DNA of 64,000 nt, taken from assembly GCF_008064635.1 (NCBI RefSeq), contig NZ_VRYZ01000003.1, positions 1 to 64,000 on the forward strand. The letters are read 5' to 3'. The stretch's first letter is position 1. Each line of letters starts with the position of its first letter. Shown here piece after piece: positions 27,824 to 37,533 of this stretch. A program made the translations under genes and the position numbers. The notes beneath the pieces are model-generated. The model searched no databases. It was not told where the DNA came from and worked only from the letters and a program-made list of their open reading frames with translations. This stretch comes from Parahaliea aestuarii (GTDB lineage Bacteria; Pseudomonadota; Gammaproteobacteria; Pseudomonadales; Halieaceae).

Positions 27824-29053
27824 ATGGCGCAACAGTCATTGGAAAAGAGCAAGATCAAATTTCTCCTGCTGGAGGGCGTCCACCCCTCCGCCGTGGAAAC
27901 CCTGCGCCAGTCCGGGTACGAGAATATCGAACTGCACCAGAAAGCCCTGCCCACCGAGGAGCTGAAGGCGGCTATCGCCAGCGCCCACTTTGTCGGCATC
28001 CGCTCGCGCACCCAGCTCACCGCGGACGTATTCGAGGCCGCCCAGAAACTGGTGGCTGTCGGTTGCTTCTGCATCGGCACCAACCAGGTCGATCTGGGCG
28101 CCGCTACCGAGCGCGGCATTGCCGTGTTCAACGCCCCTTTCAGCAACACCCGCTCCGTGGCGGAACTGGTGATCGCCGAGGCCATCCTGCTGTTGCGCGG
28201 CGTGGCCCAGAAGAACGCCGCCGCCCACCGCGGCCAGTGGCAGAAATCCGCCGCCAATTCCTTTGAAATTCGCGGCAAGAAGCTGGGCATCGTCGGCTAC
28301 GGCAACATCGGCATGCAGCTCGGCGTGATCGCCGAGAGCATGGGCATGCAGGTGCTGTTCTACGACGTGGTCAACAAGCTGCCCCTCGGCAACGCCCGCC
28401 AGGTACCCAGCCTGAACCAGCTGCTGTCCCAGGCCGACGTGGTCAGCCTGCACGTGCCCGAAACCGCCAGCACCCAGAACATGATCGCCGCCGAGCAGCT
28501 GGCCCTGATGCCCGCCGGCAGCATTCTGATCAACGCCTCCCGCGGCACGGTAGTGGACATCGACGCCCTCGCCACCGCCCTGCGCGAAGAAAAGCTGTCC
28601 GGCGCCGCCATCGACGTATTCCCGGTGGAGCCGCGCTCCAACGACGAGGAATTCGTCTCGCCCCTGCGCGAGTTCGACAACACCATCCTCACCCCTCACA
28701 TCGGCGGCAGCACCGTGGAGGCGCAGGAGAACATCGGCATGGAAGTGGCCGAGAAACTGGCCCGCTACAGCGACAACGGCACCACCACCTCCGCGGTCAA
28801 CATGCCGGAAGTGGCCCTGCCGGAACACGCCGGCAGCCACCGCCTGCTGCACATCCACCACAATGTGCCCGGGGTGATGAGCGCCATCAACACCGTGTTC
28901 TCGGAAAATGCCATCAACGTCTCGGCCCAGTACCTGCAAACCAATGAGAAGGTAGGCTATGTGGTGATCGACATCGACGCCGACTACTCCGACATCGCGC
29001 TGGAGAAGCTGGCCGCCGTAGACGGTACGATTCGCACTCGCGTACTATTCTGA
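27824..29053 (+). CDS. serA: D-3-phosphoglycerate dehydrogenase
   Basis: This is the first step of serine synthesis. It has 409 residues like E. coli SerA. It has a substrate-binding domain, an NAD Rossmann motif VGYGNIGMQLG near 160, a catalytic His in ILTPHIGGST near 288, and a C-terminal ACT domain (from about 335: HNVPGVMSAINTVF) for serine feedback inhibition. It is divergent from the D2HGDH gene with a 125-bp promoter gap. A sigma-factor gene starts only 7 nt after its stop. Confidence 0.97.
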   Translation: MAQQSLEKSKIKFLLLEGVHPSAVETLRQSGYENIELHQKALPTEELKAAIASAHFVGIRSRTQLTADVFEAAQKLVAVGCFCIGTNQVDLGAATERGIAVFNAPFSNTRSVAELVIAEAILLLRGVAQKNAAAHRGQWQKSAANSFEIRGKKLGIVGYGNIGMQLGVIAESMGMQVLFYDVVNKLPLGNARQVPSLNQLLSQADVVSLHVPETASTQNMIAAEQLALMPAGSILINASRGTVVDIDALATALREEKLSGAAIDVFPVEPRSNDEEFVSPLREFDNTILTPHIGGSTVEAQENIGMEVAEKLARYSDNGTTTSAVNMPEVALPEHAGSHRLLHIHHNVPGVMSAINTVFSENAINVSAQYLQTNEKVGYVVIDIDADYSDIALEKLAAVDGTIRTRVLF

Positions 29054-29060
29054 GCACGCC

Positions 29061-29672
29061 ATGCGGCGCGCCAGCCCGGGGCGCCGCACTCTGACCGGAA
29101 CCCAACCGCCCTTGCCCGATTCCGCGAAAGACGAGTTCCTGGCCGCGATGGTGAGCACACACCAGCCGGCCCTGGAAAAGTATCTCGCACGCAAGATGGA
29201 CAACCCCGACGACGCCGCCGAGGTCGCCCAGGAAGCCTTCCTGCGCCTGCACCGGATGGAGTCCCCCCAGCAGCTCGACAACGCCCGCGCCTTTCTCTAC
29301 CAGGTCGCCACCAACCTGGCAGTGGATCAGCTGCGCCGGCGCAAGCTGCACTTCCGTTTCCTTAAAATCGAAGGCGGCCAGGGCATAGAGGACGACAGCA
29401 CCGACCTCAACGCCGGCGGCGCCTCGCCGGAACAGATCCTGGGTGCGCGGGAAAAACTCAGCGCCATCTACAGCGCAGTGGAAGAACTGCCGCTGAAGGT
29501 GCGCCAGGCCTTTTTGCTGCACCGCAAGAGCGGTCTGTCCTACAACGATATTTCCCGCGAGATGGGCGTGTCCGTCTCCAGCGTCGAGAAGTACATCCTG
29601 CAGGCGCTGCAGCACTGCCGGCGGCGGCTGGCGGCGCACTATGCGGGGGAAGAAAAGCCGCCGGAGAACTGA
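29061..29672 (+). CDS. ECF RNA polymerase sigma factor, FecI-like
   Basis: The 203-residue protein has sigma region 2 (DAAEVAQEAFLRLHRM and NARAFLYQVATNLAVDQLRRR) and region 4 (LPLKVRQAFLLHRKSGLSYNDISREMGVS), with nothing between but a short linker. It is followed by a FecR anti-sigma gene and a TonB receptor with a signalling domain, so it should drive receptor expression when ligand binds. There is no strong ribosome site at the ATG, and its closeness to serA (7 nt) raises the question of readthrough. Confidence 0.9.
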   Translation: MRRASPGRRTLTGTQPPLPDSAKDEFLAAMVSTHQPALEKYLARKMDNPDDAAEVAQEAFLRLHRMESPQQLDNARAFLYQVATNLAVDQLRRRKLHFRFLKIEGGQGIEDDSTDLNAGGASPEQILGAREKLSAIYSAVEELPLKVRQAFLLHRKSGLSYNDISREMGVSVSSVEKYILQALQHCRRRLAAHYAGEEKPPEN

Positions 29673-29821
29673 TTTTTTATTGAGGGAACTGGCGGGCCAT
29701 CCGTCACACTAATACCAACTAACAGGGTGCAACCGAAAAGGGATTGACCACCGCCTCCGCAAGGGCGCTGGAACAGTTGCACAGGAAACCATAACGAAGC
29801 CCTATTACAAAGCCAGAGTGC

Positions 29822-30781
29822 ATGGAAAAGTTTGAACAGGATTGCGACGCGGCACTGGGCTGGATTGCCCGCTTCCGCTCAGGCCAAGTCAGTGAAGGCG
29901 ACCGGCAGGACTTCGCCCTGTGGCTGGCGGACGATGCCGACCACGGCCGCGCCATGGACGCCATGCAGAACCTGTGGGATGACCTCGGCTGCCTGCAGCA
30001 CCTGCCCGACTTCGACACGCCAGCGGCTCCCCGTCGCCGCTGGTTCGGCGGTGCCCTCGCGGTGGCGGCCACTGCGCTGCTGGCTGTTGTCCTGTTGCCG
30101 CAGCTGCAGCCGGAACCCCCGACCCGCCACCAATTCCAGACCGCCCTCGGCGAGCGTCGCACCGTTACCCTGGAAGACGGCTCGCAGATCACCCTGAACA
30201 CCAACACCCGCGTCAGCGCCGAACTCGGCGAGTCGGTCCGCCGGGTGGTGTTGCAGGACGGCGAAGCGTTTTTTGACGTGGAACCCGATGCCGCGCGCCC
30301 CTTCGAAGTGGACGCAGGCCCCACCCACATCACCGTGGTGGGCACCGCCTTCAATGTCCTGCGGCACGACGCGCGCAGCAGTGAGATCACGGTATCCGAA
30401 GGCGTGGTGCGGGTGACCGAGGCCAACGCCCCCAGCTCCCGCGCCGCTGCCAGCGAAGTACTGCACGCCAACCAGCGCCTGCAGGCCACCCCCGCGGGCT
30501 TCAGCGCCAGCGCCGCCGCCGATATCAGCCCGCAACTGGCCTGGCGGCAGGGGCAACTGATCGCCCGTGAAATGCCGCTGCCGCAGCTGGCCAGCGAGCT
30601 GGAGCGCTACCAGAACATGCGCATTATCGTCGCCGACCCCGCCGTCGCGACCCTCACCGTTTCCGGTGTTTTCCAGCTCGACCAGCCGCTGGCCGTACTG
30701 GAGGCGCTGGAGCGCAGTCACGGCATTCGCGTATCCCGCTACGGCTCCCACTCCCTGCAGTTGCTACCCGCCGCACAGTAA
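29822..30781 (+). CDS. FecR family anti-sigma/sigma-regulator protein
   Basis: The 319-residue protein has a cytoplasmic DUF4880-like head (WIARFRSGQVSEGDRQDFALWL), one transmembrane helix at about 75-95 (GGALAVAATALLAVVLLPQ), then the periplasmic FecR domain (TALGERRTVTLEDGSQITLNTNT). A C-terminal secretin/TonB-short-N-like domain (MRIIVADPAVATLTVSGVFQLDQPLAVLEAL) receives the receptor signal. It is placed between its sigma factor and its receptor, the standard cell-surface signalling order. Confidence 0.92.
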   Translation: MEKFEQDCDAALGWIARFRSGQVSEGDRQDFALWLADDADHGRAMDAMQNLWDDLGCLQHLPDFDTPAAPRRRWFGGALAVAATALLAVVLLPQLQPEPPTRHQFQTALGERRTVTLEDGSQITLNTNTRVSAELGESVRRVVLQDGEAFFDVEPDAARPFEVDAGPTHITVVGTAFNVLRHDARSSEITVSEGVVRVTEANAPSSRAAASEVLHANQRLQATPAGFSASAAADISPQLAWRQGQLIAREMPLPQLASELERYQNMRIIVADPAVATLTVSGVFQLDQPLAVLEALERSHGIRVSRYGSHSLQLLPAAQ

Positions 30782-30866
30782 GTTATAACGTGCGTTTGGG
30801 TCGCCAACCGTCCCAGAAAATCCCTGAATTTTCATAGGCTTGCAAAGGCGCATCCACGGGGGCAGC

Positions 30867-33842
30867 ATGCTCGGCCAGCACGGGAGATGGTACCAACCAG
30901 CCCGTTTTGCCCTCCTTGGGCTGCTCGCCTGCGCCCGGCTTTCCGCGGCGGAAACGCCCCCTGACGCCGCAGCGGCGCAGGTGCGCTACAGCATTGAAGC
31001 GGGCCCCCTGTCCGGCGCCCTGATCCGCTACAGCCAGCAGAGCGGCCAGGCCATCGTTTTCTCCGACCGCCTGACCCGCCATCTCAGTACCTCGCCCCTG
31101 ATCGGCCGCTACCGCCGCGACGAGGCGCTCGACGCACTGCTGGCAGACTCCGGCCTCGACTGGGCGTTGATCGACGAGCGTATCGTGGCGATCTACGCCA
31201 GTGAGTGCGACACCAACGACTGTGACACTCCCAGTGAAACCGTCAGCAACAACCCGGTCTATGTCCCCGGCATCGAAGAGACCTATGTTTACGGCAGCCG
31301 CCTGACCGGCTCGCGTATCCGCCGCAACAGCTACACCGGCGCCGCCCCGGTCGATGTTTTCCGGGCCCCGGAAATCGAGCTCAGCGGCGCCCAGTCCCTG
31401 GGGGAACTGCTCAAGTTCGTACCGGCGGTGGTGGGCAACTCCACCAGCACTGCCATCGCCAACGGCGGCGACGGCACCGCCAGTGTGACCCTGCGCGGCC
31501 TGCCCGCCAGCAATACCCTGATCCTGATCAACGGCCGCCGGGTGGCCAACGACGGCCTGGCCGGGGAGTCGGTGGATCTCAACAGTATTCCGCCGGCGGC
31601 GGTGGAGCGCATCGAGATTCTCAAGGACAGCGCCTCCGCCATCTACGGTTCCGACGCCATCGCCGGGGTGGTCAACGTCATCATGAAACAGGACTTCCGC
31701 GGCCTGCTGGCGGAAACCTTCTACGGCGAAACCAGCCGCGGCGACCTGCAGACCCGCACCAACACCCTGCAGTACGGCAGCGGACTGCCGCGGGGCTCGG
31801 TTTTCCTGAGCGCTTCCCACTATGAGCAGGACCCGATTTTCAGCCGCGACCGGGCTGTGTCACGCAACGCCGACGCCCGCGCACTGGGCGGCGGCGACCA
31901 GCGCTCCAGCGCGACCCCGGATGCCCGGGTCACCCTGCCCGACGGGCGCACCCTGATCGCCGACGGCGACGGCTACCGTCCGGCCGGCCCCGATGACCTG
32001 TTCAACTTCCAGGCCGACACCACCGCCGTGGTGCCGATGGAGCGCACCAGCCTCTACGGTAACCTGAGCTACGACTTCACCGACCAGGTCACCGGCCTGG
32101 TGGAAATGACCTACCTCGAGACCGACGCCAGCGCCGATCTCGCGCCGACACCGGTGTTCACCGCTTTCGAGCAACAGCCCCTGAACCTGGCGGCGGACAA
32201 CATCTACAACGACTTCGGCGTCGAAGTCAGCGACATCCGCCGCCGGCTGGTGGAATTGCCGCAACGCGAACAGCACAACGCATCGGAGGTGATGCGCTTG
32301 AGCACCGTGCTGGAAGGGCTCCACGCCAACTGGAACTGGGATGTGGGCTACAGCTGGAGCCGCTCGGAGGCCAGCGAAACCAACACCAACCTGGTGAACG
32401 CCGACCGCCTGCGGCGGGCGCTGGGGCCGGCTTCCGGCTGCCTTGGGCTCGCCATCGACGGCTGTGTACCGGTGGACCTCAGCGGCTCCGCCGGCAGCAT
32501 CGGTCCAGAACAGGTGGACTATATCCGCGCCAATGGCACGGTCAGTGGCTACAGCAAGCTCAGCACCATCAGCATGAATGTCAGCAACGCTTTGTTGCAC
32601 CTGCCTGCAGGCCGCGGTGATATCGCCTTCGGCGGCGAATATCGGCAGGAGACCACCAGCAAACGGCCCGATGCCCTGCTGGCCAGCACCGGCACCATCG
32701 GCGCCACCAATTTCGAAGCCACCAGCGGCACGCGCAAGATCGCCGAGTTCTACGCCGAAACCGCCCTGCCCCTGTGGCGCAGCCAGAGTGGACACCAGGC
32801 GCTCTACTTCGACGGCGCCATCCGCTATTCGACCTACAGTGATTTTGGCGACAGCACCAACCCCAAGCTCGGCCTGCGCCTGCAACTGGGCAAGGACCTG
32901 CTGCTGCGGGCCGGCTATGCCACCGGCTTCCGCGCGCCCAGCCTGAACGAACTGTACGAGGGCGCCAGCGAAGAGCAGGCCTTTATCAACGACCCCTGCA
33001 CCCAGGCACCGCTGGCCGCCAGCCTGCCGGGTTGCAACGGCCAGCAAGCCGATCCCAGTCGCAATCAGTTCCTCACCGTGCGCGGCGGCAACCCGGACCT
33101 CAAACCGGAGACCTCCGTCAGCTACAGCGCCGGCATGGTGTGGTCACCATCCGCCGCCGACGGCTTGCGACTGAGCCTCGACCTGTTCCAGATCGACCAG
33201 GACGACGTGGTGGCCTCCAGCGCCCAGTTCATTGTCGACCAGAACGCCCGCTTTGGCAGTTTTACCGACAGCGTGCGCCGCGATGACGCCGGCAACCTGG
33301 CGCTGGTGACAGCGACCAATATCAATGTCGGCCGGCGCCTGGTGCGAGGTGCCGACCTGGGCCTCAACTATCACCTGCCGCGGCAGCCCTGGGGGCAACT
33401 CTCCTTCAGCGGCAGCGCCACCTACCTGCAGGAGTACCTGGCCCAGCTCGACACCACGGCGCCGGAAATCAACCTGGCTGGCACATTCCGCGACGAGGCC
33501 TCCGAGGGCCTGGGCGGCATTCCCGACTGGAAGTGGCAGCTGGGCCTGCGCTGGGAGCACCAGCGCTGGCACGCCAGTTCCGACCTCCACCACGTGGCGG
33601 GCATGACCGAGATCGTCCCCGGCAGCAACCGCCGTCGCCAGATCGACGCCTGGACAGTGCTCGACCTGCAGCTCAGCTATACCTTTGATCTGCTGGCCGG
33701 GCTGCGCTGGTCCCTGGGCGTGGACAACGCCCTGGATGAAGCGGCGCCGCTGGCGGCTTCGGCCTTCAACGACAATATCGACGGGCGCACCCACGAACTG
33801 AAGGGGCGCTACTTTTACACCCGCCTCAGCCAGCGGTTCTGA
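30867..33842 (+). CDS. TonB-dependent receptor with N-terminal STN signalling domain
   Basis: This outer-membrane transducer has about 991 residues. It has a signal peptide (ALLGLLACARLSAA) and then an STN domain (YSIEAGPLSGALIRYSQQSGQAIVFSD ... LDALLADSGLDW, about 40-115) that touches FecR. A plug with TVYGSRLTGSRI and LILINGRRVAND follows, then a 22-stranded barrel ending in RLSQRF. The STN domain means it also switches on its own sigma factor. The ligand is unknown; siderophores, sugars or peptides are all possible. ATG at 30867 follows GGGGGC; an upstream TTG is less likely. Confidence 0.92.
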   Translation: MLGQHGRWYQPARFALLGLLACARLSAAETPPDAAAAQVRYSIEAGPLSGALIRYSQQSGQAIVFSDRLTRHLSTSPLIGRYRRDEALDALLADSGLDWALIDERIVAIYASECDTNDCDTPSETVSNNPVYVPGIEETYVYGSRLTGSRIRRNSYTGAAPVDVFRAPEIELSGAQSLGELLKFVPAVVGNSTSTAIANGGDGTASVTLRGLPASNTLILINGRRVANDGLAGESVDLNSIPPAAVERIEILKDSASAIYGSDAIAGVVNVIMKQDFRGLLAETFYGETSRGDLQTRTNTLQYGSGLPRGSVFLSASHYEQDPIFSRDRAVSRNADARALGGGDQRSSATPDARVTLPDGRTLIADGDGYRPAGPDDLFNFQADTTAVVPMERTSLYGNLSYDFTDQVTGLVEMTYLETDASADLAPTPVFTAFEQQPLNLAADNIYNDFGVEVSDIRRRLVELPQREQHNASEVMRLSTVLEGLHANWNWDVGYSWSRSEASETNTNLVNADRLRRALGPASGCLGLAIDGCVPVDLSGSAGSIGPEQVDYIRANGTVSGYSKLSTISMNVSNALLHLPAGRGDIAFGGEYRQETTSKRPDALLASTGTIGATNFEATSGTRKIAEFYAETALPLWRSQSGHQALYFDGAIRYSTYSDFGDSTNPKLGLRLQLGKDLLLRAGYATGFRAPSLNELYEGASEEQAFINDPCTQAPLAASLPGCNGQQADPSRNQFLTVRGGNPDLKPETSVSYSAGMVWSPSAADGLRLSLDLFQIDQDDVVASSAQFIVDQNARFGSFTDSVRRDDAGNLALVTATNINVGRRLVRGADLGLNYHLPRQPWGQLSFSGSATYLQEYLAQLDTTAPEINLAGTFRDEASEGLGGIPDWKWQLGLRWEHQRWHASSDLHHVAGMTEIVPGSNRRRQIDAWTVLDLQLSYTFDLLAGLRWSLGVDNALDEAAPLAASAFNDNIDGRTHELKGRYFYTRLSQRF

Positions 33843-33872
33843 CCACACTTACCCTCACCTTCAGGAGATCCC

Positions 33873-34331
33873 ATGCGCCACCTGTTTCCCCTCTGCCTTG
33901 CGTTCACTGCCGCCCTCGCCAGCGCCCAACCGAAGGATTTTCCCGGCATTGAGCAACTGATGAGCCCGGAGGATTTCCGCGCCGCGGGCCTCGACAAGCT
34001 CAGCCCCGCAGAGCGCGAAGCGCTGAACCGCTGGCTGGTAGGCTACACCGCCGGCGAAGCCCAGGCCCTGCGCGAATCCAGCGAGGAAGTGAAGCAGGCG
34101 GAGCAGGACATTCGCATTGAAGCCGAAGTGAAGGGCGACTTCAGCGGCTGGAGCGGCGACACCCTGTTTCCCCTCGACAACGGCCAGCTATGGCGCCAGC
34201 GACTGGACGGCCGTTTTCCCTATAGCGGCAGCGACCGGCGGGTGGTGATCGAGAAAAACTTCTTTGGCTTTTTCCGCCTGACCCACGTCGAGAGCGGCAA
34301 ATCCATTGGCGTAACCCGCGTCAATCAATAG
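33873..34331 (+). CDS. hypothetical secreted protein
   Basis: The 152-residue protein has a signal peptide (MRHLFPLCLAFTAALASAQ). A short helical part with LSPAEREALNRWL follows, and then a beta-rich end (FPLDNGQLWRQRLDGRF, NFFGFFRLTHVESGKSIGVTRV). Similar small periplasmic proteins occur in marine gammaproteobacteria but I know of no function. It follows the receptor after 30 nt with AGGAGA at 33862-33867, so it may be part of the same transcript. Confidence 0.7.
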   Translation: MRHLFPLCLAFTAALASAQPKDFPGIEQLMSPEDFRAAGLDKLSPAEREALNRWLVGYTAGEAQALRESSEEVKQAEQDIRIEAEVKGDFSGWSGDTLFPLDNGQLWRQRLDGRFPYSGSDRRVVIEKNFFGFFRLTHVESGKSIGVTRVNQ

Positions 34332-34448
34332 CGATTGATATCTGCCGCTGTTTCAGGGGTTTACAGCAGCTTTTTGAGGCAGCTATTAACGGTAATTTGA
34401 CGAGTTCCCGGCGTATTTTGTGAAATTGTTACAAAATGCACAGGCGCA

Positions 34449-34478
34449 TTGAGGGAACTCTGACTAGATTCGTTTAAT
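34449..34478 (+). promoter_or_regulatory. possible sigma-70 promoter of the second TonB receptor
   Basis: TTGAGG (34449-34454) and TTTAAT (34473-34478) are 18 bp apart, about 65 bp before the receptor start. The surrounding region is AT-richer than its flanks. The call is by hexamer match only. Confidence 0.3.
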
Positions 34479-34543
34479 GTGGGTATCCAGTGGCATCGGC
34501 CACAGGAAAAAGCATGCTTAACATAAAGTACAGGGGTATTGAT

Positions 34544-37435
34544 ATGTTAAAGAAAAACCGTCTCACCATGGCAGTTTCCGCTGCCCTGGGCATGAGCGCA
34601 GCGGCAATCCTGCCGTCTGTGGCCAACGCCCAGGACGAACTGATGGTAGAAGAGGTCGTGGTTACGGGCTCCCGTATCCAGAAGGCCAACCTCGTCAGCG
34701 CGTCTCCGGTCACCCAGGTCGACGCGGAAGAGTTCAAGTTCCAGGGCGCCACCCGCGTCGAGGACCTGATGAAGAACCTGCCTCAGGTGTACTCCAACCA
34801 GAACTCCAGCCAGGCCAACGGCGCCACCGGTACCGCCACCCTGAACCTGCGTAACCTCGGCGACGAGCGCACCCTGGTTCTGGTCAACGGCCGCCGCCTG
34901 CCCGCCGGCTCCCCCATCCAGGGCGGTTCTGGCGGTGCTGACATCAACCAGATTCCGGCCGCGCTGATCGAGCGCGTTGAAGTACTGACCGGCGGCGCCT
35001 CCGCGACCTACGGTTCCGACGCGGTTGCCGGTGTTGTCAACTTCATCATGATGGACGACTTCGAAGGCGTGAAGTTCGACTATCAGTTCAGCCAGTACCA
35101 GCACGACAACGACAACGACCACCTGCAGGACATCGTCGGCGGCGCAGGTTTCCCCTTCCCGGACGGCAGCGCCACTGACGGCGACATCCAGGACTGGTCT
35201 CTGGTCATCGGTAGCAACCTGGCCAACGGCCGCGGCAACGTGACCGCCTACGCCGGCTATCGTGAAATTGACGCTGTGTTCCAGAGCCAGCGCGACTACT
35301 CCTCCTGTGCACTCAACACCACCGCCAGCGGCTGTCTGGGTTCCGGCACCAGTGCGGAAGGTACCTTCATCACCCCGGCTGGGGTGTTCTTTGTGGACGG
35401 CAACCAGTTCATCCCTGGCAACAAGGTGTACAACTACGGCCCGCTGAACTCCTACCAGCGTCCGGACGAGCGTTACACCGGCGGCGCCTTTGGCCGCTTC
35501 ACCATCAACGAGCATGTTGAGACCTACACCGAACTGAGCTTCATGGACAACCAGACCAACGCTCAGATCGCCCCCTCCGGCGCCTTCGGTCTCGCACTTA
35601 ACATCTCCCCCGACAACCCCTTCCTGTCGGATCAGCAGCGCGGCATCCTGTTCGGCGATCTCGACACACTGAACGACGACGGCACCGCACCGATCACCGT
35701 GCTGCGTCGTAACGTAGAGGGCGGTCCACGTAACCAGGATCTGCGTCACACCACCTTCCGTGGCGTATTCGGCTTCCGCGGTGACATCAATGAGACCTGG
35801 CGCTACGACGTCTACGGCCTGTACTCCCAGGTGTCGATGGAAAACACCTACTACAACGACCTCTCCAACACCAAGATTGCCAACGCAGTGGATGCGGTCA
35901 TTGACCCCGAAACCGGCGACACTACCTGTGCGTCTGTTGTAGACGGCTCCGACCCCAACTGTGTGCCCTGGAACATCTGGCAGACCGGCGGTGTCGATCC
36001 CGCGGCCCCGGCCTACATGACCCTGCCCCTGTTCGCCCGCGGCACCACCGAGCAGAAAGTGTTCTCCGGCTACGTGGCCGGTAGCCTCGGCGACTACGGC
36101 ATCCAGCTGCCCACCGCCGACAGCGGCGTGGAAATCGTTGTGGGTGCTGAATACCGCAAGGAAAGCCTGAGCTTCAACCCGGACGAGGGCTTCCAGCTCG
36201 GTCTGGGCGCCGGCCAGGGTGGCGCCACGCCAGCGGTTGACGGCTCCTACGATGTCACGGAATTCTTCACCGAGATGAGCATTCCAGTGATCGAAGGCGC
36301 CGCCTTCGCAGAAGAAGTGACCCTGGACCTCGGCTACCGCTACTCCGAGTACGAAATCGAGGACAACTCGATTTCTACCGACACTTACGGTATTCGCGCC
36401 GCCTGGGCACTGAACAGCGACCTGAAACTGCGCGGTAGCTATCAGCGCGCCGTGCGGGCTCCGAACATCCGCGAACTGTTCCAGCCCCAGGGCTTCAACC
36501 TGTTCGACATGGTGCAGGATCCCTGTACGACCAGCCCCGACGGCAACCCGCCGACCGCCACCCTGGCCCAGTGCCAGCGCTCTGGTGTAACCCCCGAGCA
36601 GTACGGCAACTTTGTCGACTCCTTTGCCGGTCAGTACAACTTCCTGCAGGGCGGCAGCACCGAGCTGCAACCGGAAGAGTCTGACACCTACTCTATCGGT
36701 ATCGTGGTTACCCCGGACGTGCTGGACGGCCTGAACGTCAGCGTCGACTGGTACTCCATCGAGATCGAACAGGGTATCGACAACCTCGGCCCCGAGTTCA
36801 TCCTCAACCAGTGTCTGGCAGGCAACGACGCCCTCTGCGCCAACGTCAAGCGCGGCCCGCTGGGTGACCTCTGGCTGGGCTCCGATGTCAATACCAGCGG
36901 CCACATCGTTGCCACCAACGACAACCTCGCCCGCGAGGAAGTTGAAGGCTTCGACGTTTCAGCCGACCTGACCGTTGCAGTCGGCGACATGGGCTCCCTC
37001 AACTTCAGCAACAACATGTCCCTGATCACCAAGTGGGATCAGCAGGAAGTGGACGTTGCTCCGGTTGTCTCCTGTGACGGCGTGTGGGGCGGCGAGTGTG
37101 GATATCCGACCCCGGACTTCCGCAACAACCTGCGCACCACCTGGCTGACCCCCTGGGACATGACCTTCAGCCTGATGTGGCGCCACATCGGCGGCACCGA
37201 CGACCAGCGCGGTAACGTCGACATCGACAGCATCGACTACTTCGACCTGGCTGCGGTGTGGGATGTTGTGGACAGCACTACCCTGCGCCTGGGTGTGAAC
37301 AACATCCTGGACGAAGAGCCCCCGATTGTTGGCGACGGCGCTGGCCCCTCCAACAACGGTAACGGCGGTACTTTCCCCGGCATGTATGACGCTCTCGGGC
37401 GCTATATGTACGTCGGCCTGACCGTGCAGTTCTAA
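34544..37435 (+). CDS. TonB-dependent receptor (large, OAR-like)
   Basis: The outer-membrane receptor has about 963 residues. It has a signal peptide (MLKKNRLTMAVSAALGMSAAAILPSVANAQ), the VEEVVVTGSRI TonB-box region, a plug with LNLRNLGDERTLVLVNGRRLPAG, and a barrel ending in YVGLTVQF. There is no STN domain, unlike its upstream neighbour. Such receptors in marine bacteria take up polysaccharide fragments, peptides or cofactors; the substrate cannot be told. The start was chosen at the lysine-rich MLKKNR because AGGGGT precedes it. It is followed by a strong terminator. Codon use looks highly optimised, suggesting high expression. Confidence 0.92.
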   Translation: MLKKNRLTMAVSAALGMSAAAILPSVANAQDELMVEEVVVTGSRIQKANLVSASPVTQVDAEEFKFQGATRVEDLMKNLPQVYSNQNSSQANGATGTATLNLRNLGDERTLVLVNGRRLPAGSPIQGGSGGADINQIPAALIERVEVLTGGASATYGSDAVAGVVNFIMMDDFEGVKFDYQFSQYQHDNDNDHLQDIVGGAGFPFPDGSATDGDIQDWSLVIGSNLANGRGNVTAYAGYREIDAVFQSQRDYSSCALNTTASGCLGSGTSAEGTFITPAGVFFVDGNQFIPGNKVYNYGPLNSYQRPDERYTGGAFGRFTINEHVETYTELSFMDNQTNAQIAPSGAFGLALNISPDNPFLSDQQRGILFGDLDTLNDDGTAPITVLRRNVEGGPRNQDLRHTTFRGVFGFRGDINETWRYDVYGLYSQVSMENTYYNDLSNTKIANAVDAVIDPETGDTTCASVVDGSDPNCVPWNIWQTGGVDPAAPAYMTLPLFARGTTEQKVFSGYVAGSLGDYGIQLPTADSGVEIVVGAEYRKESLSFNPDEGFQLGLGAGQGGATPAVDGSYDVTEFFTEMSIPVIEGAAFAEEVTLDLGYRYSEYEIEDNSISTDTYGIRAAWALNSDLKLRGSYQRAVRAPNIRELFQPQGFNLFDMVQDPCTTSPDGNPPTATLAQCQRSGVTPEQYGNFVDSFAGQYNFLQGGSTELQPEESDTYSIGIVVTPDVLDGLNVSVDWYSIEIEQGIDNLGPEFILNQCLAGNDALCANVKRGPLGDLWLGSDVNTSGHIVATNDNLAREEVEGFDVSADLTVAVGDMGSLNFSNNMSLITKWDQQEVDVAPVVSCDGVWGGECGYPTPDFRNNLRTTWLTPWDMTFSLMWRHIGGTDDQRGNVDIDSIDYFDLAAVWDVVDSTTLRLGVNNILDEEPPIVGDGAGPSNNGNGGTFPGMYDALGRYMYVGLTVQF

Positions 37436-37454
37436 GCGTCCGCGCTAGCACTCC

Positions 37455-37484
37455 AACCCCGCCCGGTTTCCGGGCGGGGTTTTT
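37455..37484 (+). terminator. Rho-independent terminator of the TonB receptor gene
   Basis: A 10-bp perfect GC stem, CCCCGCCCGG/CCGGGCGGGG, with a TTT loop is followed by TTTTT. It starts 20 nt after the receptor stop. Confidence 0.92.
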
Positions 37485-37533
37485 ATGCGCCTGGAGACGC
37501 AACAGCGTTTCTGCCATCCATGAGGAGATCGAA

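Noticed and set aside
29719-30489. 256-residue minus-strand open frame opposite fecR
   Set aside because: It is antisense to a clear FecR protein and has no recognisable domain.
34547-36904. 785-residue minus-strand open frame opposite the TonB receptor
   Set aside because: Shadow frame; the plus strand has signal peptide, plug and barrel motifs, and the minus strand has none.
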